From Ariolimax columbianus (taxonomy: Eukaryota > Mollusca > Gastropoda > Stylommatophora > Arionidae), in NCBI GenBank assembly GCA_036924085.1, contig JAVGWX010000011.1, forward strand, positions 23,822,739-23,886,738: a stretch of 64,000 nt of DNA, read 5' to 3'. A program made the position numbers and the translations under genes. Positions 53,540 through 64,000 of the stretch are shown one piece after another. The notes beneath the pieces were generated by a model. The model made no database searches and was not told the origin of the DNA. It saw only the letters and a program-made list of their open reading frames with translations. Positions within the stretch are counted from its first letter, which is position 1; each line of letters begins with the position of its first letter.

Positions 53540-54190
53540 TGAAGTGTGTCCCTATGCAGCCGTGGAACAAAGTTTGTCCGCTTGTGGCCTTTCAACAAAC
53601 GAGTGAGTACTCATGCGGCCCTTCAACAATTCAGTGTTTTCTTATGCGGCTCTCAGGGAACGAGTGTGTCCGCATGCGGCCCTTCATCCAGTGTGTCCTC
53701 ATGTGGCCCTTCATCTAGTGTGTCCTCATGCGGCCCTTCAATACTGTTCTCCTCATACGGCCCTTCATGCAGTGTGTGCTCATGCAGCCCTTCATCCACT
53801 GTGTCCTCATGCGGCCATTCAATAATGTTCTCCTCATGCGGCCCTTCAATAATGTTCTCCCCATGCGGCCCTTCAATAGGTGGTGTACTCATGCGACCCT
53901 TCAACCAACGAATGTGTCTTCATGCGACCCTTCAACCAACGAATGTGTCTTCATGCGACCCTTCAACCAACGAATGTGTCTTTATGCGACCCTTCAACCA
54001 ACGAATGTGTCTTCATGCGACCCTTCAACCAACGAATGTGTCTTCATGCGACCCTTCAACCAACGAATGTGTCTTCATGCGACCCTTCAACCAACGAATG
54101 TGTCTTCATGCGAACCTTCAACCAACGAATGTGTCTTCATGCGAACCTTCAACCAACGAATGTGTCTTCATGCAACCCTTCAACTAACAT
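53540..54190. repeat. 31-bp minisatellite with a diverged left half
   Basis: The right half (53900-54190) has about ten nearly identical units of GCGACCCTTCAACCAACGAA plus TGTGTCTTCAT, 31 bases apart. The left half (53540-53900) has looser units around CATGCGGCCCTTCA with variable spacers. The 31-base period rotates through three frames, producing three overlapping open frames of 173-213 codons that are artefacts. Confidence 0.92.
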
Positions 54191-54599
54191 TAGTCCAAAC
54201 ATTCAAACCAGCCAGTTATTGCGTTGCAACGCATACATCAACGTATTGATTTGCCTGCGCCCGTTGTACGGTCAAGACTATCCACTACGACACTATTTTT
54301 CAAATGCATCCCCTGAAACATCACGTTTGTCCTCATATGGACAACCTGGCTTTTCATTTTGTGGCCCCCAAGGTGCCATAGGTATGAGATTCCGGATTGA
54401 GAAAAGAATTCTACTAGTTATGTCCCTTTATCTCACATACAATCCCTTGTGAGAACAAATCGTGATTTTTTCACGTATTACAATACAGTTTCATATGTTC
54501 TTTGTAGTGCCCCATTTCGACTTGCCTAGGTGGTAATTTAACTCCCTAATCTATGTGCCTCGCTTTATGTTACTTTGTTACGTAATTTTCTTGCATTTT
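54191..54599. other. Unassigned sequence
   Basis: About 400 bases with no recognised element; ends at a (CTAT)n run belonging to the F tail. Confidence 0.45.
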
Positions 54600-54950
54600 C
54601 TATCTATCTATCTATGTTCAGTCCACTTGTGCTGTTAGACCTCACGGCGAGGTGTGACCGCTTTTGTTTTCTTAATTTTTGGCAGGTGAAAATCCGTCGG
54701 TGACTTCCCAGGTCAAACCCAGCATCTGTTTAGGTTGGTAGGCCCTGAAATATATTTTTGGAACTGGGGGTGGTGGAAACGTAAATTAGAGCAAAGTAGA
54801 CCCGCAGCCTGTAAGGCGCTATTTATTCAGCTCTGCTAACCACATAACCAAAACCGGATGATCCGTGTACAAAGAAAAATACCCGTCTCCACCGTGATTT
54901 GAACCCGTAACCCCCAGCACCCGAGTCTGATGTTTTACCTAGAGATCACT
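54600..54950 (-). mobile_element. SINE family A with F-type tail, internal deletion
   Basis: (CTAT)n, TTCAGTCCACTTGTGCTGTT, GGCAGGTGAAAATCCGTCGG, GTAAATTAGAGCAAAGTAG, CCACATAACCAAAACCGG, then directly GATGATCCGTGTAC, TCCACCGTGATTTGAACCC (B box region) and ACCTAGAGATCACTCAGTG. The A body with the TCGAAAAGAGTAGG motif is missing. Confidence 0.8.
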
Positions 54951-55170
54951 CAGTGATATTATGTCGTGGTTTACCGCGAGGCTGCGATATCTGCGCATTT
55001 CAGCCTAACACATTTCTTAGCCAGTCCACACTAATGCATCCTTTTTCCATGGCCGCAGCTTGGGGTTGGAATCGGGTCTTGGTCAGCTGTGGTTCTCTGA
55101 CTCTGATTCAGGCAGTCAGCCATGAGTTGCTGGATGCTGCACGTTCTTTCGCTGCGCTGCAACTTTGGCC
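54951..55170 (+). mobile_element. SINE-like family B, diverged
   Basis: TATGTCGTGGTTTACCGC, GAGGCTGCGATATCTGCGCA, TTAGCCAGTCCACAC, TCTTGGTCAGCTGTGGTTCT, GACTCTGATTCAGGCAGTCA, GCTGGATGCTGCACG. It overlaps the end of the family-A head with no gap. Confidence 0.7.
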
Positions 55171-56009
<839 letters not shown>

Positions 56010-59000
56010 ATCTAATCGAATCTAATCGAATCGAATCGAATCGAATCGAATCGAATCGAATCGAATCTAATCTAATCTAATCTAATCTAATCTAATCTAA
56101 TCTAATCTAATCGAATCTAATCGAATCTAATCGAATCTAATCGAATCTAATCGAATCTAATCGAATCTAATCGAATCTAATCGAATCTAATCGAATCGAA
56201 TCGAATCGAATCGAATCGAATCGAATCGAATCGAATCGAATCGAATCGAATCGAATCGAATCGAATCTAATCTAATCTAATCTAATCTAATCTAATCTAA
56301 TCTAATCTAATCTAATCTAATCTAATCTAATCTAATCTAATCTAATCTAATCTAATCTAATCTAATCTAATCTAATCTAATCTAATCTAATCTAATCTAA
56401 TCTAATCTAATCTAATCTAATCTAATCTAATCTAATCTAATCTAATCTAATCTAATCTAATCTAATCTAATCTAATCTAATCTAATCTAATCTAATCTAA
56501 TCTAATCTAATCTAATCTAATCTAATCTAATCTAATCTAATCTAATCTAATCTAATCTAATCTAATCTAATCTAATCTAATCTAATCTAATCTAATCTAA
56601 TCTAATCTAATCTAATCTAATCTAATCTAATCTAATCTAATCTAATCTAATCTAATCTAATCTAATCTAATCTAATCTAATCTAATCTAATCTAATCTAA
56701 TCTAATCTAATCTAATCTAATCTAATCTAATCTAATCTAATCTAATCTAATCTAATCTAATCTAATCTAATCTAATCTAATCTAATCTAATCTAATCTAA
56801 TCTAATCTAATCTAATCTAATCTAATCTAATCTAATCTAATCTAATCTAATCTAATCTAATCTAATCTAATCTAATCTAATCTAATCTAATCTAATCTAA
56901 TCTAATCTAATCTAATCTAATCTAATCTAATCTAATCTAATCTAATCTAATCTAATCTAATCTAATCTAATCTAATCTAATCTAATCTAATCTAATCTAA
57001 TCTAATCTAATCTAATCTAATCTAATCTAATCTAATCTAATCTAATCTAATCTAATCTAATCTAATCTAATCTAATCTAATCTAATCTAATCTAATCTAA
57101 TCTAATCTAATCTAATCTAATCTAATCTAATCTAATCTAATCTAATCTAATCTAATCTAATCTAATCTAATCTAATCTAATCTAATCTAATCTAATCTAA
57201 TCTAATCTAATCTAATCTAATCTAATCTAATCTAATCTAATCTAATCTAATCTAATCTAATCTAATCTAATCTAATCTAATCTAATCTAATCTAATCTAA
57301 TCTAATCTAATCTAATCTAATCTAATCTAATCTAATCTAATCTAATCTAATCTAATCTAATCTAATCTAATCTAATCTAATCTAATCTAATCTAATCTAA
57401 TCTAATCTAATCTAATCTAATCTAATCTAATCTAATCTAATCTAATCTAATCTAATCTAATCTAATCTAATCTAATCTAATCTAATCTAATCTAATCTAA
57501 TCTAATCTAATCTAATCTAATCTAATCTAATCTAATCTAATCTAATCTAATCTAATCTAATCTAATCTAATCTAATCTAATCTAATCTAATCTAATCTAA
57601 TCTAATCTAATCTAATCTAATCTAATCTAATCTAATCTAATCTAATCTAATCTAATCTAATCTAATCTAATCTAATCTAATCTAATCTAATCTAATCTAA
57701 TCTAATCTAATCTAATCTAATCTAATCTAATCTAATCTAATCTAATCTAATCTAATCTAATCTAATCTAATCTAATCTAATCTAATCTAATCTAATCTAA
57801 TCTAATCTAATCTAATCTAATCTAATCTAATCTAATCTAATCTAATCTAATCTAATCTAATCTAATCTAATCTAATCTAATCTAATCTAATCTAATCTAA
57901 TCTAATCTAATCTAATCTAATCTAATCTAATCTAATCTAATCTAATCTAATCTAATCTAATCTAATCTAATCTAATCTAATCTAATCTAATCTAATCTAA
58001 TCTAATCTAATCTAATCTAATCTAATCTAATCTAATCTAATCTAATCTAATCTAATCTAATCTAATCTAATCTAATCTAATCTAATCTAATCTAATCTAA
58101 TCTAATCTAATCTAATCTAATCTAATCTAATCTAATCTAATCTAATCTAATCTAATCTAATCTAATCTAATCTAATCTAATCTAATCTAATCTAATCTAA
58201 TCTAATCTAATCTAATCTAATCTAATCTAATCTAATCTAATCTAATCTAATCTAATCTAATCTAATCTAATCTAATCTAATCTAATCTAATCTAATCTAA
58301 TCTAATCTAATCTAATCTAATCTAATCTAATCTAATCTAATCTAATCTAATCTAATCTAATCTAATCTAATCTAATCTAATCTAATCTAATCTAATCTAA
58401 TCTAATCTAATCTAATCTAATCTAATCTAATCTAATCTAATCTAATCTAATCTAATCTAATCTAATCTAATCTAATCTAATCTAATCTAATCTAATCTAA
58501 TCTAATCTAATCTAATCTAATCTAATCTAATCTAATCTAATCTAATCTAATCTAATCTAATCTAATCTAATCTAATCTAATCTAATCTAATCTAATCTAA
58601 TCTAATCTAATCTAATCTAATCTAATCTAATCTAATCTAATCTAATCTAATCTAATCTAATCTAATCTAATCTAATCTAATCTAATCTAATCTAATCTAA
58701 TCTAATCTAATCTAATCTAATCTAATCTAATCTAATCTAATCTAATCTAATCTAATCTAATCTAATCTAATCTAATCTAATCTAATCTAATCTAATCTAA
58801 TCTAATCTAATCTAATCTAATCTAATCTAATCTAATCTAATCTAATCTAATCTAATCTAATCTAATCTAATCTAATCTAATCTAATCTAATCTAATCTAA
58901 TCTAATCTAATCTAATCTAATCTAATCTAATCTAATCTAATCTAATCTAATCTAATCTAATCTAATCTAATCTAATCTAATCTAATCTAATCTAATCTAA

Positions 59001-61413
59001 TCTAATCTAATCTAATCTAATCTAATCTAATCTAATCTAATCTAATCTAATCTAATCTAATCTAATCTAATCTAATCTAATCTAATCTAATCTAATCTAA
59101 TCTAATCTAATCTAATCTAATCTAATCTAATCTAATCTAATCTAATCTAATCTAATCTAATCTAATCTAATCTAATCTAATCTAATCTAATCTAATCTAA
59201 TCTAATCTAATCTAATCTAATCTAATCTAATCTAATCTAATCTAATCTAATCTAATCTAATCTAATCTAATCTAATCTAATCTAATCTAATCTAATCTAA
59301 TCTAATCTAATCTAATCTAATCTAATCTAATCTAATCTAATCTAATCTAATCTAATCTAATCTAATCTAATCTAATCTAATCTAATCTAATCTAATCTAA
59401 TCTAATCTAATCTAATCTAATCTAATCTAATCTAATCTAATCTAATCTAATCTAATCTAATCTAATCTAATCTAATCTAATCTAATCTAATCTAATCTAA
59501 TCTAATCTAATCTAATCTAATCTAATCTAATCTAATCTAATCTAATCTAATCTAATCTAATCTAATCTAATCTAATCTAATCTAATCTAATCTAATCTAA
59601 TCTAATCTAATCTAATCTAATCTAATCTAATCTAATCTAATCTAATCTAATCTAATCTAATCTAATCTAATCTAATCTAATCTAATCTAATCTAATCTAA
59701 TCTAATCTAATCTAATCTAATCTAATCTAATCTAATCTAATCTAATCTAATCTAATCTAATCTAATCTAATCTAATCTAATCTAATCTAATCTAATCTAA
59801 TCTAATCTAATCTAATCTAATCTAATCTAATCTAATCTAATCTAATCTAATCTAATCTAATCTAATCTAATCTAATCTAATCTAATCTAATCTAATCTAA
59901 TCTAATCTAATCTAATCTAATCTAATCTAATCTAATCTAATCTAATCTAATCTAATCTAATCTAATCTAATCTAATCTAATCTAATCTAATCTAATCTAA
60001 TCTAATCTAATCTAATCTAATCTAATCTAATCTAATCTAATCTAATCTAATCTAATCTAATCTAATCTAATCTAATCTAATCTAATCTAATCTAATCTAA
60101 TCTAATCTAATCTAATCTAATCTAATCTAATCTAATCTAATCTAATCTAATCTAATCTAATCTAATCTAATCTAATCTAATCTAATCTAATCTAATCTAA
60201 TCTAATCTAATCTAATCTAATCTAATCTAATCTAATCTAATCTAATCTAATCTAATCTAATCTAATCTAATCTAATCTAATCTAATCTAATCTAATCTAA
60301 TCTAATCTAATCTAATCTAATCTAATCTAATCTAATCTAATCTAATCTAATCTAATCTAATCTAATCTAATCTAATCTAATCTAATCTAATCTAATCTAA
60401 TCTAATCTAATCTCTAATCTAATCTAATCTAATCTAATCTAATCTAATCTAATCTAATCTAATCTAATCTAATCTAATCTAATCTAATCTAATCTAATCT
60501 AATCTAATCTAATCTAATCTAATCTAATCTAATCTAATCTAATCTAATCTAATCTAATCTAATCTAATCTAATCTAATCTAATCTAATCTAATCTAATCT
60601 AATCTAATCTAATCTAATCTAATCTAATCTAATCTAATCTAATCTAATCTAATCTAATCTAATCTAATCTAATCTAATCTAATCTAATCTAATCTAATCT
60701 AATCTAATCTAATCTAATCTAATCTAATCTAATCTAATCTAATCTAATCTAATCTAATCTAATCTAATCTAATCTAATCTAATCTAATCTAATCTAATCT
60801 AATCTAATCTAATCTAATCTAATCTAATCTAATCTAATCTAATCTAATCTAATCTAATCTAATCTAATCTAATCTAATCTAATCTAATCTAATCTAATCT
60901 AATCTAATCTAATCTAATCTAATCTAATCTAATCTAATCTAATCTAATCTAATCTAATCTAATCTAATCTAATCTAATCTAATCTAATCTAATCTAATCT
61001 AATCTAATCTAATCTAATCTAATCTAATCTAATCTAATCTAATCTAATCTAATCTAATCTAATCTAATCTAATCTAATCTAATCTAATCTAATCTAATCT
61101 AATCTAATCTAATCTAATCTAATCTAATCTAATCTAATCTAATCTAATCTAATCTAATCTAATCTAATCTAATCTAATCTAATCTAATCTAATCTAATCT
61201 AATCTAATCTAATCTAATCTAATCTAATCTAATCTAATCTAATCTAATCTAATCTAATCTAATCTAATCTAATCTAATCTAATCTAATCTAATCTAATCT
61301 AATCTAATCTAATCTAATCTAATCTAATCTAATCTAATCTAATCTAATCTAATCTAATCTAATCTAATCTAATCTAATCTAATCTAATCTAATCTAATCT
61401 AATCTAATCTAAT
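56010..61413. repeat. TCTAA/TCGAA pentanucleotide satellite
   Basis: The first 255 bases mix TCGAA and TCTAA in blocks, including an alternating TCTAATCGAA stretch (about 56110-56195) and a TCGAA block (about 56190-56265). From 56266 to 61413 it is pure TCTAA, about 1,029 units, with a single two-base insertion (TC) at about 60411 that shifts the phase. The minus strand reads TTAGA. Confidence 0.98.
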
Positions 61414-61470
61414 CTATCCTATCCTATCCTATCCTATCCTATCCTATCCTATCCTATCCTATCCTATCTA
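61414..61470. repeat. TATCC pentanucleotide run
   Basis: About ten TATCC units follow the TCTAA array without a gap, then TATCTATCTTATC as it decays into unique sequence. Confidence 0.95.
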
Positions 61471-62319
61471 TCTTATCTATGTGTTTGTCTGTCTATCTCA
61501 CACGGCTGCGGCTGTTTCTTCAACATAATATCAGTGCTAAAAAATGAACGTGAAAGCTGGAAAACAACAAAGAAATTAGAAAGTACACAACATACTTTGT
61601 TTAAATATATGTCTTAGAAAATAACTGAACATTTGGATGTGAAGAACTCAAGACCGACAACCTAAGAGAAAACACGTACCATCATAGCAATGTAGAAATG
61701 TTGTACATACATGGTGTGTGGGGACAACAGTGTGTCGAAGACAACAGTGAAGAACTAGACAACGATGTTTAAAGAAAGACATGAGTTAACGAAAGATCTT
61801 CCCAGACCAGGTCAGGCGCATATTGTTGCGTCTGAAAATGCATACCAAAATTGATGCAGCAATGGACCGTCGCCGGAGCTTACGTTCTCCACACTGTTGT
61901 CCCCATACACTGCCTGCATTCTGGGATGAATGTCAACTGCTCGACATCCTTCACCTGTTAGAAACCGAATCACCGCTCGCTGATAACTCTGGACGGATTC
62001 CGTATCACACTCGCCAAGTTTTCAACGGTCTGCACGGGAAACTATGAGTCGGAGGCTAATTAAATTTTGCAAACTTGACAGTTGACAGAAGTGACGTGAT
62101 CCTTCGCACCTACGTATGTTCACCTGGTGTAGTTAGGTCCAGTTTCATTTGAACACACCTCGTACATACATAAGTAATTGTAATATTTTAGATATAATAT
62201 CGCCTGAGGGGTCCGCCGGTGTCTTTGTGTATGACAAGAACAAGAATAGCACCACTGCCCCACAGAGAGCAGGCCATAAGAGGCGACTAACTGTGTGACA
62301 TGGCATTATACCTGCCATG
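61471..62319. other. Unassigned sequence
   Basis: About 850 bases; a 74-codon plus-strand frame at 61823-62047 has no recognisable domain or splice context. Confidence 0.4.
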
Positions 62320-62440
62320 GTTAGGTGGTTTGTTAAGAGCAGCATAGATGGAACCTAACAGGCTGCGAGTCTACTTTGCTCTAGTGTTTGATTCTACTAA
62401 GATGGACTTCAACATTGGTTAACCACCTTTCCGGCATTTG
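62320..62440 (+). mobile_element. E-type SINE tail fragment
   Basis: GGTTAGGTGGTTTGTTAAGA, GCAGCATAGATGGAACC, TAACAGGCTGCGAGTCTACT, AAGATGGACTTCAACATTGG, TTAACCACC. It lacks the terminal AAACCAGTATAAAGACG part. Confidence 0.72.
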
Positions 62441-62599
62441 TCCCAACGCAGCAAAGTAATAAACTGCTCGAGCCTAGCCTGCTAAGCAGGATCTTCTCCA
62501 CCCGGCAACACCCAGCTAACGCCAGATCTGGAACCTGTACTGGAACATCTGCCACTGTAAAGGTATAGGTCAACTAAGAAAATAATCAGATTTATATAT

Positions 62600-63365
62600 A
62601 TCATCATGTAGCATGTCCTTTATAGAACGTCGCTCTCATCACAGTCTGTCTGAAAGAGACCCGTTCCCTTGCCAAAACTCTAGCCTCCGCCAGTCATACT
62701 CAGGTATTCCTGGATATCTTGATACCATCATCTTCTTGGTCTACCCCTTGCTCTTTTGCCTGGCACCATACCTTCCATCACCGTCTTCTCAAGACCGTTG
62801 TGTCTCTTGATGTGACCAAAGTATTTGTATTTTCTAGTCAAAATGGAATTAATAAACCAGTTCTCCTCTACGCTCAACTCTCGTCGAATGTCTACATTTG
62901 TCTTTTTCTCTGTCCAGGGTATTCTGAGGATCTTTCTGTAGCATTTGACTCGAAGGATTCGATACATTGTCTGGAAGTTTTGATAATCGTCCATGATTCG
63001 CAGCCATAAGCTGCCACAGGAAAAACACAGGCTCTCAAGACTTTTACTTTTATCGTTTGTTGGTGCCCTGCCATAATTTCTTCAGGCTGTTCAGTCTCTA
63101 CACTGCCATAGCTAGTCTTCTTCTGATTTCTTTCGAGCAGTCACCATTTTTGTCGATTCTGGAGCCCAGATATTCAAAATGTGTAACCTGATCTATTTCC
63201 TCACCACCCACTGTAAATGTATGCTGCCATTTTATTATGTCGGTGGTAATTTTCTTTGTTTTGTTTATATTTGTAAACAGGTTTTGATCTCTACTATGTC
63301 CATTTACTACATATATATATATATATACATATAATAGCAATAGCTCTGAAATGTCATTACTCAAA
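62600..63365 (-). pseudogene. RTE-like LINE C-terminal relic, longest copy
   Basis: Minus-strand segments in order: HTFTVGGEEIDQVTHFEYLG, SRIDKNGDCSKEIRRRLAMA, QQTIKVKVLRACVFPVAAYG, CESWTIIKTSRQCIESFE, KCYRKILRIPWTEKKTNVDI, RKYKYFGHIKRHNGLEKTVM, EGMVPGKRARGRPRR, then a decayed end corresponding to the 5530-5780 tail. Only three or four frame breaks occur over about 760 bases. It lacks the catalytic palm. It gives the order of parts for the relics at 4080 and 5530. Confidence 0.85.
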
Positions 63366-64000
63366 TATACTGTTCCAGAAAATGATGCAATTCGGTCGAA
63401 CTGTTACAGAAAATAACAGCGGCATTTCTTTAAATACCCACCACCACAACTATAATCGTTTATATGCTTTAGCTATCTTAGGTGGGCAATAATCTGTCAC
63501 CGACGAGGGCCTTTTGATTGTTACGTTGTATCTCATTTAATGTTTTTTGTGACTTGACAGTCTCGACTCTCCTACCATGGCGTATAGATATCTTTTTTTT
63601 TTCTTGCGGGTTCAAGTTTTTTAAATCATAGACTATCAGGTTGTAGCCACAACCTTCGTCAGTGATATTTTGATATTTTACCTGTGTGTTTTATTGTTGT
63701 AAGTATCTAGTATTGTGCAATAAATCAAGACGTCCTCTCCCCCCCCCCCCCCCCCTGCCTTCTCAATTACCTTTCAATGAAGATTTGATGCTTCCTTACC
63801 AGTCATCTCAGCATGCCATACCATGCATTGCATTACCTCTCTAAACAAGACTTGAGGAATCTATCTGAACAACAAGGTTTCCAACAGTTATTGCTAGGTG
63901 TTGCCAGATACCGTGGTACGACGACAACGGACACGAATCATACGTTACGACCGAAATCTCTTCGTCGGGGACACTTAACGAAAAAACAAAAATGAGAATG
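63366..64000. other. Unassigned sequence to window end
   Basis: About 635 bases with a poly-C run (about 63740-63756). A 60-codon frame at 63813-63995 lacks support. Confidence 0.4.

Noticed and set aside
53546..54452. Three overlapping Cys-rich open frames of 173-213 codons
   Set aside because: They follow from a 31-bp tandem unit cycling through all frames; frames stop soon after the array ends.

Overview
The window is animal nuclear DNA. It has no bacterial operon structure, long stretches without open frames, one exon with a consensus splice donor, many retrotransposon relics, at least five tRNA-headed or SINE-like families, and a large share of simple and satellite repeats. The retrotransposon tails and SINE structures look molluscan, most likely a heterobranch (sea-slug-like) gastropod. 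That placement is pattern recognition from RTE-type 'endonuclease-reverse transcriptase' tails, not a database result.

Only one host coding segment is well supported: a 276-codon exon at 19830-20657 (+) with a good Kozak ATG and a GTAAGT donor. It encodes a Ser-rich, Arg/Lys-rich, probably disordered protein N-terminus that I cannot assign to a family. A second, weak candidate first exon lies at 33842-33991. Every other recognisable protein-coding segment is a retrotransposon remnant. The only long intact one is a 332-codon RNase H / Cys-His domain ORF at 48334-49332 (-).

Layout: 0-6 kb has minisatellites, two tRNA-headed SINEs set between TA runs, and RTE-like LINE relics. 6-17.7 kb is a mosaic of SINE families, here called A (with alternative tails E, F and G), B, C and D, plus LINE relics, one of which contains a minisatellite made from its own coding sequence. 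17.7-21 kb holds the host exon. 21-34 kb holds arrays with 20-, 65-, 49-, 41- and 48-bp periods, several touching or derived from SINEs, and a nested LINE-in-LINE. 34.18-39.93 kb is a 28-bp telomere-like satellite in 140-bp higher-order units. 40-55 kb is another SINE/LINE mosaic, with a LINE inserted in a 29-bp minisatellite and two expanded coding-like minisatellites. 55.63-61.47 kb is tetranucleotide and pentanucleotide DNA dominated by about 5.1 kb of TCTAA. 61.5-64 kb has one more LINE relic and unassigned sequence.

The main result is about how repeats arise rather than a gene system. Families B and D share an internal core of about 46 bp. Family A occurs with three different 3' tails. 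Several minisatellites (33, 41, 31 and 47 bp) have units recognisable as pieces of neighbouring transposable elements. I found no CRISPR array, operon, rRNA gene or convincing functional tRNA gene.
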